Shown here piece after piece: positions 23,619 to 31,999 of a stretch of DNA of 64,000 nucleotides (positions within the stretch are counted from its first letter, which is position 1; each line of letters opens with the position of its first letter). The stretch comes from Palsa-1392 sp036490335. Its GTDB lineage: Bacteria > Verrucomicrobiota > Verrucomicrobiia > Chthoniobacterales > UBA10450. Location: the NCBI GenBank assembly GCA_036490335.1, contig DASXEB010000017.1, positions 186,001 through 250,000 of the forward strand, written 5' to 3'. The position numbers and the translations under genes were made by a program. The notes beneath the pieces are model-generated. The model was given only the letters and a program-made list of their open reading frames with translations, made no database searches and was not told the DNA's origin.

Positions 23619-24922
23619 TCGATGGCGAGGGTCCTGATCCATTCAAGCGCTTCCTCGCGGTTGCGCAAGGCGCCTTCGAGCTGCCGGGTCTGGACGGCTT
23701 CGAGGATTTCGCCGAACCGCGGGCCGGGTGCGAGGCCGATGGCGATGAGGTCCTGGCCGTTCACGAGCGGCGGCGGGATGATCGGCTCGTGGGCAAATTC
23801 CTCCTGCTTCGCGCGGAGCAGCTCGTAAACGTCGAGCATGCCGTGGCTGCCGAGGCAATCGACGCGGTGGAGTTGCAGCTCGTCGGCGAAAGTGGGCCGG
23901 GCCATGAAGCGCTTGAGCCGGGCGAGGCGCATGTTCGGCGTGTCCTTGAAGACCATGTGCTGACGGACGGCTTCGACCGTGGCGTCGATCTCGGCGCGGG
24001 AGAAGCGGAGGCGTTCCATCACCCGCTCGGTCATTTCCGCGCCGAGCTTGTCGTGGCCGTTGAAGCGAATGCGGCCGTTCGCGTCCACGGCCGCGGTGGC
24101 GGGCTTGCCGATGTCGTGCAGGAGGACGCTCCAGACGAGCGGGAGGGAGAGGTCGTTAGGCAAGAGCGAAAGCATCAGGCGGGTGTGGCGGAAGACGTCG
24201 CCTTCGGGATGGAACTGGGGCGGCTGCTCGCAGCCTTTCGTCGCCTCCAGCTCGGGGAGGATCGCGGCCAGCAGTCCGCTGCGATCGAGCAGGTCCCACC
24301 CGCGGACGCGTTGCGGGGAAAGGAAGATGCGCACCAGCTCTTCGCGAATTCGTTCCGCGCTGATCTGGTTGATCGTGCCCGCCGCGCTGGCGAGCGCGTC
24401 CCATGTCGCGGGCTCGATCTCGAACTCGAGCACGGTGGCAAACCGGACCGCGCGCAAGAGCCGCAGGCGGTCCTCGGCGAAGCGTTGCGCCGGGTCGCCG
24501 ATCGCCCTAACGATCCGCGCCGCGAGATCGGCGCGGCCGTTGACGAAGTCGATCACCTGTTCGTTAGGCGGATCGTAAAACATGCCGTTGATCGTGAAGT
24601 CGCGCCGGCGCGCATCCTCTTCCGGCGAGGAAAAGTGGACCGCGTCCGGCCGCCGGCCGTCGAGATACGCCCCGTCCGAACGGAAGGTAGCGACCTCAAC
24701 CTGCACGCCGTTCTCGAGCACGACGATGACCCCGAAATGCGCCCCGACCGCGAAGGTGCGCGGGAAGATTTGCTGCACCTGCTCCGGCCGCGCGGAGGTC
24801 GCGATGTCGAAGTCCTTAGGCGTTTTGCCTAACAATAAGTCGCGCACGCAGCCGCCCGCGAAAAAGGCGACGTGGCCCGCCTCCGCGAGACGGCGCACCA
24901 TCCCGCGGGCGGCGGTTTCCAT
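23615..24922 (-). CDS. cca: CCA tRNA nucleotidyltransferase / poly(A) polymerase family with HD domain
   Basis: 435 residues from METAARG at 24922; a GTG at 24946 is an alternative. The class II nucleotidyltransferase head is intact: FFAGGCVRDLLLGKTPKDFD, RRRDFTINGMFYD, RFAEDRLRLLRAVRFA. An HD domain follows (SVLLHDIGKPATA, histidine and aspartate present), as in bacterial CCA-adding enzymes that also carry phosphohydrolase activity. The role is adding or repairing the CCA end of tRNA. A poly(A) polymerase cannot be excluded by sequence. Two word copies are in the gene and one 12 bases before the upstream ABC gene's stop. Confidence 0.88.
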   Translation of the reverse strand: METAARGMVRRLAEAGHVAFFAGGCVRDLLLGKTPKDFDIATSARPEQVQQIFPRTFAVGAHFGVIVVLENGVQVEVATFRSDGAYLDGRRPDAVHFSSPEEDARRRDFTINGMFYDPPNEQVIDFVNGRADLAARIVRAIGDPAQRFAEDRLRLLRAVRFATVLEFEIEPATWDALASAAGTINQISAERIREELVRIFLSPQRVRGWDLLDRSGLLAAILPELEATKGCEQPPQFHPEGDVFRHTRLMLSLLPNDLSLPLVWSVLLHDIGKPATAAVDANGRIRFNGHDKLGAEMTERVMERLRFSRAEIDATVEAVRQHMVFKDTPNMRLARLKRFMARPTFADELQLHRVDCLGSHGMLDVYELLRAKQEEFAHEPIIPPPLVNGQDLIAIGLAPGPRFGEILEAVQTRQLEGALRNREEALEWIRTLAIE

Positions 24923-25001
24923 CGGCGAAAAGTCTCGTGCGCTCACAACTGCGGCACTGTCGCGCCGGGTCGCCGCGCTGTCGAGCCGGGTCGTTAGGCA
25001 A

Positions 25002-27497
25002 CTACTCCGCGCGCAAGGCCACCATCGGGTTGACCCGCGTCGCGCGCAGCGCCGGCACGAGGCACGAGGCCGCCGCGACGAGGATGAGAAGCATGGCGAC
25101 CGAGCTGTAAATGACGGGGTCGTGCGCGTCCACCTGGAAGAGGAAGTTCTGCAACCCCTCCTGCCCAAGCGCGCCGAGAAGCAGCGCCGCGCTCCCCGCC
25201 CCGAGCGTGAGGCCGATCGCGACCTGCCACGCGCCTTGAGTCATGACGAGCCGTAGAATCCGCCGCGCGTCGGCGCCCAAGGCCATGCGGATGCCGAACT
25301 CCTGCGTCCGCTGGTTGACCGAAAAACTCATGACGCCGTACAAACCGACCGCCGAGAGCACGACCGCGACGAGGCCGAAGATGGTAAATAAATTCGCGAT
25401 CAGCCGATTGCCGACGAGGAATTGGGCGTGCAGCACCGCCGGGGTGCCGCCGAAATAAACCGGCAGATCGGGATCGGCCTGCGAGACCGCGTGGGTGAGC
25501 GCGGGCGCGAGGGTCGCGGCGGCTTCGCCCGGATGCGGCCTCACGATCACGGTGACGAACTGCGGCGCGATCGCCGCACCGAGCAGCGGGACGTAAAACC
25601 CGCCGCCATCGGTCTGCTGGTTGAAGGGCCCCTGCATCAGCGTGTCGGGCACGACCCCGACGATCGTGCGCCACGGCTGCGGCTGGGCGGGATTGAAGAT
25701 GCGCACCCGGCGGCCGAGCGGGCTCGAGTTGCCCCAATACTTGCGCGCGAACTTGGCGTTGACGATCGCGACCGGCTGCTTCGCGTCGCTGTCGTCGATC
25801 GTAAAGTCGCGGCCTTCGAGAATCTTCAGGCCGATAGTGGCGAAATAGTTGTCCGAGACCGATTCGCTGTTGCCGAAGGGCCGGTCGCGATCGGTCACGT
25901 AGGTCTTCCCATCGACCTCGTACTGGCCGAAGTTGGCGAAGGTCATCTGGAAACGGTCGCTCATCGCGGCATCGGCAAAGGCGGGATCGCTCCGCACCTG
26001 GCGCAGGACGCGTTTGTAGAACTGCCGGCGCGCTTCGACGCCCGGGAAGCTCCCTTCGAAAAGCGCCATGCGCGCGGAGTAGACGCCGTTCTCGTCGTAG
26101 CCGTAGTTGAGGGTGTATTGGTTGCGGATCGACTTAATCTGGAGCGTCGCCGCGATGAGGAGCGCGGCCGTGACCGCGATCTGGCCGACCACGAGCACCC
26201 GGGTGATGACCTGGACGAGCCGGCTGCTGTTGCCGCGGCCGCCTTCCTTCATCACCTCGGCGGGATTGGCCCGCGCGCTCAACCACGCCGGGATGAAACC
26301 CGAGAGCAACGTCGCGAACACCGTCACGCCGACAGTGAAGAGCAGCACCTTGCCATCCATGTTGAACGACACCCAGTAAGGCATCTGGAAGGCCGGGTTC
26401 GACGTCACCCGGATGAGCTGCCCGATCGCGAGATGCGCGAGCGCGATCCCGGCCCCCGCGCCGATCACGGCGATGAGCATGCTCTCGGTCAACATCTGGC
26501 GCACGAGACGCCAGCGGCTCGCCCCGAGCGCTCCGCGGATGGCCAGCTCCTTGGCCCGGAGCGCGGCCCGGCCGAACTGCATATTCATGACATTAACGCA
26601 GGCGATCACGAGCACGAGCAAGACCGCCCCGAGCATGGCGTAAAGCGTGGCCCGCAGTTGCTGCCCGGTGAAACTATTGATCAGCGGCTGCACCCTGGCC
26701 GAGACGAGCTGCCCATTGGTCTTCGGGTAATCCTTCGCCAGCCGCCGCGCCAGCCCCACAAACTCCGCGTTCACCTGGTCGAGCGTCACCCCGGGCTTGA
26801 GCCGGCCCATCACCTGCGGGCCGCCGGGGCCGTTCGGGTCGCCCCGCGGCGTGACCGGGTATTCGCTGAAGAGCGGCACCCAGAGCTGCTCGGTTTGCGG
26901 GAACTTGAACCCTTCCGGCATCACCCCGATGACCGTGGCCGAGCGGCCATTGATCCGGATGGCCTGCCCCACGATCTTTGGGTCGCCGCCGAAATCCCGC
27001 TTCCAGATCTCGTTCCCGAGCAGCGCCACCTTCTCCGCCCCGGGCCGGTTGTCCGCCGCGGTAAAGTCGCGCCCGATGATCGGCTGCACCCCGATGATCT
27101 TGAAGAACTCATCCGTCACATAAGCCCCGGTGTAACGCTGCGGCTTCGCCTTGTAGGTCACGTTAATGGTCGAGCCGTTCAGATACGCCGCCATCATCGA
27201 GAACGACTTCGTCGCCGACCGCAGATCGACGTAATCCGCCTCCGAAGGGATGAACCCGGCCCCGAAGTTATTCTGCTGCGGGTTGGCCTTGGGATCGACC
27301 AGCCCGATGGCCACGAGCTGCTCCGGGTGGGGGAAGGAAAAGCCGCGGAGCATGAACGCGTTCACGATCGAGAACTGGGTCGTGACCCCGCAGATGCCGA
27401 GGGCGAGCACAGTCACGGCGAGGAGGCAAAAGGTCTTTTCCTTCCAGAGCACCCGCAGCCCGATGCGCACATCCTGAAAAAACGAGTCGAAGATCAT
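25002..27497 (-). CDS. ADOP-type ABC transporter permease (MacB/FtsX family)
   Basis: 831 residues. The N-terminal helix (FCLLAVTVLALGICGVTTQF) and large periplasmic MacB-like core are followed by an FtsX domain (LYAMLGAVLLVLVIACVNVM, then LAIRGALGASRWRLVRQML), two further helices, a second periplasmic core and a second FtsX domain (NQRTQEFGIRMALGADARRI). This duplicated architecture is the acidobacterial-type orphan permease. No ATPase gene is next to it, as usual for this family. Substrate unknown. The gene has no copy of the dispersed word and its upstream region carries a 22-bp palindromic array. Confidence 0.88.
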   Translation of the reverse strand: MIFDSFFQDVRIGLRVLWKEKTFCLLAVTVLALGICGVTTQFSIVNAFMLRGFSFPHPEQLVAIGLVDPKANPQQNNFGAGFIPSEADYVDLRSATKSFSMMAAYLNGSTINVTYKAKPQRYTGAYVTDEFFKIIGVQPIIGRDFTAADNRPGAEKVALLGNEIWKRDFGGDPKIVGQAIRINGRSATVIGVMPEGFKFPQTEQLWVPLFSEYPVTPRGDPNGPGGPQVMGRLKPGVTLDQVNAEFVGLARRLAKDYPKTNGQLVSARVQPLINSFTGQQLRATLYAMLGAVLLVLVIACVNVMNMQFGRAALRAKELAIRGALGASRWRLVRQMLTESMLIAVIGAGAGIALAHLAIGQLIRVTSNPAFQMPYWVSFNMDGKVLLFTVGVTVFATLLSGFIPAWLSARANPAEVMKEGGRGNSSRLVQVITRVLVVGQIAVTAALLIAATLQIKSIRNQYTLNYGYDENGVYSARMALFEGSFPGVEARRQFYKRVLRQVRSDPAFADAAMSDRFQMTFANFGQYEVDGKTYVTDRDRPFGNSESVSDNYFATIGLKILEGRDFTIDDSDAKQPVAIVNAKFARKYWGNSSPLGRRVRIFNPAQPQPWRTIVGVVPDTLMQGPFNQQTDGGGFYVPLLGAAIAPQFVTVIVRPHPGEAAATLAPALTHAVSQADPDLPVYFGGTPAVLHAQFLVGNRLIANLFTIFGLVAVVLSAVGLYGVMSFSVNQRTQEFGIRMALGADARRILRLVMTQGAWQVAIGLTLGAGSAALLLGALGQEGLQNFLFQVDAHDPVIYSSVAMLLILVAAASCLVPALRATRVNPMVALRAE

Positions 27498-27625
27498 AAG
27501 GTGGAGATGCGGCGAGGGCGCGGTTTGGATTCAAGAAATTAAACGCCGCTGATTGGGATTTTTGTCTAACCGGGTCTGGAGCGTCCTCGGTCCCGGCGGA
27601 CCGGGCGAGCGCGCTCCCTAAACCG

Positions 27626-27651
27626 GTGCGCTGAGACAGCGCACGCTACAG
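27626..27651 (-). repeat. REP-like palindrome (copy 2)
   Basis: GTGCGCTG (27626-27633), loop AGA, CAGCGCAC (27637-27644), then GCTACAG. The stem differs from the copy at 19925 but changes on both arms compensate, and the GCTACAG tail and three-base loop are the same. It lies in the 489-base gap between the ADOP permease and the cyclase gene; the rest of that gap is the 22-bp array and AT-richer flanks without a gene. Confidence 0.65.
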
Positions 27652-27670
27652 GCGGAGGGGGGCGGTCGGA

Positions 27671-27868
27671 GACCCTCATGGTCACAGCCGCTGACCCTCA
27701 TGGTCTCGGGCGTTGACCGTCATGGTCTCGGGCGCTGACCCTCATGGTCTCAGGCATTGACCATCATGGTCTCGGGCGTCGACCATCATGGTTTCAGGCA
27801 TCGACCCTCATGGTCTCAGGCGTTGACCATCATGGTAACGGTCGGAGACCATGATGGTCGCAGCCGTT
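27671..27868. repeat. 22-bp tandem array, nine units, each with a palindrome
   Basis: Units begin every 22 bases from 27671 to 27847 and follow GACCMTCATGGTCTCRGGCGTT. The GACCATNATGGTC core of each unit is a 6-bp inverted repeat, perfect in the units at 27759 and 27847. The array lies about 170 bases upstream of the ADOP permease ATG. Just beyond it, CCAATAAGGA occurs twice (27870-27879 and 27894-27903), flanking GAGAGAGCTGTTCTC. Confidence 0.88.
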
Positions 27869-27986
27869 GCCCAATAAGGAGAGAGCTGTTCTCCAATAAG
27901 GACACGAAGTTGTGCAAGAGGGAGAAGGGCGTCCCCCCAACAAGCAGCACGGCAGCCTGCAAGGCCCACCCGGCCACTCCCCGTCC

Positions 27987-30539
27987 TTACTGCGCTCTTT
28001 TTGCCCCGGCCGGCGCCGCCGGCTCAAGGGAGGCGACGATCTTCTCGAAACGCGGATCGCCCCGGAGCGGGTCCCATTGCGGCATCTTCTTCAGCTCGCC
28101 GTAAGTGATCCCGCCGGGCAGCGCGGCCGAGCGGGCCAGTTGGTCGAGGGCGCGGTCTTTCTCGCCCGTCCAGGCGTAGATGAGGGCGAGATTCGTGATG
28201 TAGGAAGGGCCGTCGAGCGCGTCCTTCGCGACCGGGAGCAGCTCGCAGGCGCGGAGACCTTCCCGCTGCGCTTCGTTGTTCCGGCCAAGGCCGGCGTCGA
28301 TCAAACCAAGCCGCGACCAGGCCGCGGCATAGGCCGGCTCGGCCTGGACCGCCTTTTCCTCGATCGCCCGCGCTTTGGTGAAGGCGGCTTTCGCCCCGGC
28401 GGCGTCCCCGAGCGCGCGCGCGGCCAGGCCGATAAACCATGGGCGCGAGTAAAGCGAGTTGTTATAAGGATCGCGCAGGCCGTCGGGCCGGATCGCCTCG
28501 ATCGCGCGCCGGAGGGCGTCGCGGTCGCGTTCCGCCAGGGCGCAGTTGAAGAGGCTGTTCGCGATCGTGGTCGCCGAGGTCGGGTCTTCCGCCAGGACGC
28601 GATCGATCTGGGCCCGCCAGAGCGGCAGGTCGGCCCGCGCGAAGAACTCGATCTCGGCGAGCTGGGTGCGGGCGAAGTAGTCCTGCGGAGCGACGGAAAG
28701 GGCGCGGGTGTAGGTTTGCGCCGCCTCGGGGAAACGGCGCAGGACCTGGTAGGTAAAGGCGGTCTCGATCAGGTAGCGGAAGTTCCGCGGGTCGAGGCTG
28801 ACGCCTTTCTCGAAATCCCGGAGCGAGGCGTCCCAGTGGCCGAGACGCCGCTCGATCGTGGCGCTGCGGATGTAGATGACTGCATTGTTCGGCATCGTCT
28901 TCCGGGCGATGAGCAGCTCGGCCTGGGCGGTGTCGTAATCGCGAAAGGCGACGTAGGCGTAGTCGCCCTTGACGATGTGGACCGAGCCGGCGTCCGGCGC
29001 GATCTTCTCCGCCTGTTCGATGGTCGTGCGGGCGAGGGCGAGCCGCGCCGGGGTGTGGTCAAACCCCTCCCAGTAAAGATCGAGATGCGAGGTGGCGAGG
29101 AGCCCATAGGCCTGGATGAAATGGGGATCGCGCGCGATCGCTTCCTCAAGCAAGACGACGGTCTTGAGCAACGGGGCTTTGGCGTCGGGATTGGAGGCAA
29201 GCCCGCTCTCTTCCAACGCCTGGCGGTAGAGCCTCTCGGCTACGAGGTCGGTGGTGGAGGCTTGCCGGATGGCCGCCTTTTCCCGGGGCGAAAGCTTGGC
29301 CTGGAGCTGGTCGGCGATGGCTTTGGCGATCTCGCTTTGAATGGCAAAGATGTCCTTGAGATCGCGATCGTAAACCTGCGCCCAAAGGTGCGCGTCCGTC
29401 CGGGCGTCGATCAGTTGGGCGTTGACCCGAATGCGGTTGCCGAACTGCTCGACGCTGCCTTCGAGCACGTGGGCGACGCCAAGCTGGCGGCCGATCTCGC
29501 GGAGGTTGCGCGCGCGAATCGTCTTGTATTGCATCACGCTCGTGCGGCTGATCACTTTCAGGTCGGCGATCTTCGCGAGGTCGGTCAGGATCTCGTCCTG
29601 GATGCCGTCGGCGAAGTAGGCCGTCTCCTTGGCCGCGCTCAGGTTCTCAAAGGGGAGCACAGCGATGCTCTTTTCCGGGATCGCCGCCAGCGAAGGCACA
29701 GTCGGCGCCGCCGAACCCGCCCCGCCGCGCGAGTCCCGCGACGGCGGATGAGTGAAGAACCAGATCACCGCGAGAAGCGAGACGCCGGTGAGAAGAAGCG
29801 ACATGAACGAAGTCGAAGGCCTGCTCGCCGGGCGGTCGACCCGGCGCCGCCGCGAACGGCCGGAGACGCGGGAGTGCGCGAGTTTGGCCGGAGGGGCGGA
29901 GTTGCCCGCCGTCTCGGTGAAGAAATTGACGACCGAGATAATCGCGCCGTGCTTCGCTTCGTAATCGCCGAGCGGATGGAGATGCGGCTGCCAGCGGACG
30001 TAATGCTCGAGGTCTTCGGCGACGTGTTTGGAAAGCAGAATGTGCCCCGCGTCGCCGCAATCCATCACCCGCTGCGCGATGTTGATGCCGGCGCCGGCGA
30101 CATTCGCGCGACCGTCGACGTCGATCACTTCATTGACCGGGCCGCTGTGAATTCCCATTCGCAACTCGATGCCTCCATGCGCGCGGAGCGCTTCGCCGAT
30201 CTCGATCGCGCAACGCAGCGGCGCTTCCGGGCTGTCGCGAAAGACGAGCACCATGCCGTCGCCGGTCGGGAGGCGGAGAAGCTTCCCGGCGGCGTTGGCG
30301 GCGCGAAATTGCGGGGTCGCGCGCACGATTTCGTTCAACTGCTGCAGCAGCTCGCTCTGCGCGTGAATGAGCAGCTTCGAGTAACCGACGACGTCAAGGA
30401 AGAGGACGTGCCCGATCTCGATCTTGAGCTCGCGGTCGTTAGGCGCGGTCGGCGCGTTGGCCTCGTCCGCGCGCACAACTGTGAGGCACGCTTTCTCGTT
30501 TTCGAGCGGCGGTGGTTCGAACGCGTGGGTATTGGCCAT
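27987..30539 (-). CDS. Class III adenylate/guanylate cyclase with membrane segment and TPR sensor domain
   Basis: 850 residues. Residues 43-205 are a class III cyclase domain: FLDVVGYSKLL with a metal aspartate, LPTGDGMVLVF with the second, MGIHSGPVNEV, and a NxxxR-type GINIAQRVMD. A transmembrane helix (about 245-263) follows. Residues about 285-430 form the TolB-like domain often found in such proteins (SIAVLPFENLSAAKETAYFA), and the rest is a long TPR array. Product specificity cannot be read. A cyclic-nucleotide-binding protein is encoded divergently 124 bases away, suggesting a local cNMP circuit. Confidence 0.88.
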   Translation of the reverse strand: MANTHAFEPPPLENEKACLTVVRADEANAPTAPNDRELKIEIGHVLFLDVVGYSKLLIHAQSELLQQLNEIVRATPQFRAANAAGKLLRLPTGDGMVLVFRDSPEAPLRCAIEIGEALRAHGGIELRMGIHSGPVNEVIDVDGRANVAGAGINIAQRVMDCGDAGHILLSKHVAEDLEHYVRWQPHLHPLGDYEAKHGAIISVVNFFTETAGNSAPPAKLAHSRVSGRSRRRRVDRPASRPSTSFMSLLLTGVSLLAVIWFFTHPPSRDSRGGAGSAAPTVPSLAAIPEKSIAVLPFENLSAAKETAYFADGIQDEILTDLAKIADLKVISRTSVMQYKTIRARNLREIGRQLGVAHVLEGSVEQFGNRIRVNAQLIDARTDAHLWAQVYDRDLKDIFAIQSEIAKAIADQLQAKLSPREKAAIRQASTTDLVAERLYRQALEESGLASNPDAKAPLLKTVVLLEEAIARDPHFIQAYGLLATSHLDLYWEGFDHTPARLALARTTIEQAEKIAPDAGSVHIVKGDYAYVAFRDYDTAQAELLIARKTMPNNAVIYIRSATIERRLGHWDASLRDFEKGVSLDPRNFRYLIETAFTYQVLRRFPEAAQTYTRALSVAPQDYFARTQLAEIEFFARADLPLWRAQIDRVLAEDPTSATTIANSLFNCALAERDRDALRRAIEAIRPDGLRDPYNNSLYSRPWFIGLAARALGDAAGAKAAFTKARAIEEKAVQAEPAYAAAWSRLGLIDAGLGRNNEAQREGLRACELLPVAKDALDGPSYITNLALIYAWTGEKDRALDQLARSAALPGGITYGELKKMPQWDPLRGDPRFEKIVASLEPAAPAGAKRAQ

Positions 30540-30663
30540 GGAAATTCTACGGACGGAAGGCGGCGCCTGCGCGCGCCCGCATTTTTTGGAGCACGTCCCG
30601 TTCCGCTTCGCGCGCGAAGTGGCGCGGATTTAGCTTTTGTAGTGGATTGGCCGCGCGCGCGAG

Positions 30664-31020
30664 ATGGCGCGGGCCGATCGGATGCTCACTCGTTCTTCAA
30701 CGCCCGCGGCAGTCGCGCAATTTTTTCGCAACCGACTTTTCGAGGGGATCGATCGCGATCTGCTCGAAAGGATCGCAGGCGAAATGCTGGTCTCGTCGTT
30801 CGCGCGCGAGGAAGTGATTTTTCGCGAAGGCGATCGCGGCGACGTGCTCTATCTCGTCGGCGAAGGCGCGGTGAAAATCTCGAAGCGCGGCCGTGGCGGA
30901 CAGGAGGAAACGCTCGGCTTTATCGAGCCGGGAAATTTCTTTGGCGAAATGTCCTTGCTCGACGGCGAGCCGCGCTCGGCCACCGCGGTCGCCGCGCAGC
31001 CGACGCTGCTCGGCTTGTGA
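30664..31020 (+). CDS. Cyclic nucleotide-binding domain, 5' half of a split sensor kinase
   Basis: 118 residues ending in TGA. Residues 20-115 are a CRP-like cNMP-binding domain: AREEVIFREGDRGDVLYLVG, then FFGEMSLLDGEPRSATAVAA, which is the phosphate-binding cassette with the conserved E and R. The domain stops at LLGL, while the expected continuation (VNAENFQRILEIAPSRLHLN) is found in the frame one base earlier. One missing G near 31016 would explain this. The stop and the next start form GTGA, so the two parts could still be translated as coupled cistrons. Confidence 0.72.
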   Translation: MARADRMLTRSSTPAAVAQFFRNRLFEGIDRDLLERIAGEMLVSSFAREEVIFREGDRGDVLYLVGEGAVKISKRGRGGQEETLGFIEPGNFFGEMSLLDGEPRSATAVAAQPTLLGL

Positions 31021-31814
31021 ACGCGGAGAATTTTCAACGCATTCTCGAGATCGCGCCGAGCCGATTACACTTAAATTTTCTGCGTTCGGTCACCGCGCGA
31101 TTGCGGCAGATCAATTCGCATTTCATCAGCGAAATGATGCGGGCGGAGCGGCTGAGCATGGTCGGCTCGATGGCGAGCATGATCATTCACGATCTGAATA
31201 ATCCGATCAGCACGGTGCGTTGCTGCTGCGATGTGATCGCGCGCGAGAGCAACGATCCGACGTTGCGCGAAGCGATCGCGCTGCTCGACGGCGCGGTCAA
31301 CGGCATGCTCGCGATGACGCAGGAGCTGCTCGATTTTACCCGCGGTGCGATCGCGCTCGAGAAGGAGACGATTAGCGCTGCGAAGTTTCTCGAGGAAGTG
31401 GCGGAGCAATCGGCGCCGCAGTTGCGCGAGAGCGACGTGCAACTTGTCCTGCGCGCCGATTGCTGCGGTGAGATCGAAGTGGATGTGAATCGTTTCCGCC
31501 GCATGCTCGGGAACCTGATCAAAAATGCGCGCGAAGCGATGCCGACCGGCGGTCGCCTAACGATCGCGTGCGAGCCGCGGGCGGACGAAATCATCTTCCA
31601 AGTCGCGGACACCGGAGTCGGAATTCCGCCGGAGATTTTGCCGCAGATTTTCGAGCCGTTTGTGACTCACGGAAAAGCAGGCGGAACGGGTTTGGGAATG
31701 GCGATCGCGAAGTCGGTTGTCGACGCCCATCGCGGCAAGATTTCTGTCGCCAGCGAAATCGGCTTGGGCACGACGGTGGAAATTCGTTTGCCGACGAACG
31801 TGGAAACGGCCTGA
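31017..31814 (+). CDS. Histidine kinase, 3' half of a split cNMP-sensing kinase
   Basis: 265 residues from GTG 31017. It begins with the last helices of the cNMP domain, then a DHp helix with MSMVGSMASMIIHDLNNPIS-like text (phosphoacceptor H in IIHDLNNP), an N-box LGNLIKNAREAMPTGG, a G1 box VADTGVGIPPEIL and a G2 box GGTGLGMAIAKSVVDAH. All catalytic features are intact. No response regulator is adjacent. Either a broken gene or a coupled two-cistron version of a single cNMP-HK protein. Confidence 0.78.
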   Translation: MNAENFQRILEIAPSRLHLNFLRSVTARLRQINSHFISEMMRAERLSMVGSMASMIIHDLNNPISTVRCCCDVIARESNDPTLREAIALLDGAVNGMLAMTQELLDFTRGAIALEKETISAAKFLEEVAEQSAPQLRESDVQLVLRADCCGEIEVDVNRFRRMLGNLIKNAREAMPTGGRLTIACEPRADEIIFQVADTGVGIPPEILPQIFEPFVTHGKAGGTGLGMAIAKSVVDAHRGKISVASEIGLGTTVEIRLPTNVETA

Positions 31815-31999
31815 CGAAAGGCAGACGTTTTTTGCGAGCTCTTCGCATCGCGGCATCGTTAGGCCGCGCCAGGATCGTCGCGCAAAAGGGGCCACGCGAC
31901 TGACGACCATTCGTTCCCGCCTTCGTCGCTCGAGCAAGATTCCAACGTGCCGAAAGAAGCGCGGCACGCCATCTGCTAATTACCATACTTATAATAATC

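Noticed and set aside
22110..23828. 572-codon plus-strand frame
   Set aside because: Antisense to the GT5 synthase, with V/G/E-rich shadow composition and no domain.
25422..27542. 706-codon plus-strand frame
   Set aside because: Antisense shadow of the ADOP permease; H/R/D-rich with no motif.
27671..27868. CRISPR array
   Set aside because: Units are contiguous 22-mers without spacers, and no cas gene is present.
27912..31016. Long plus-strand frame leading into the histidine kinase half
   Set aside because: Almost all of it is antisense to the cyclase gene; only the part from 31017 reads as a kinase.
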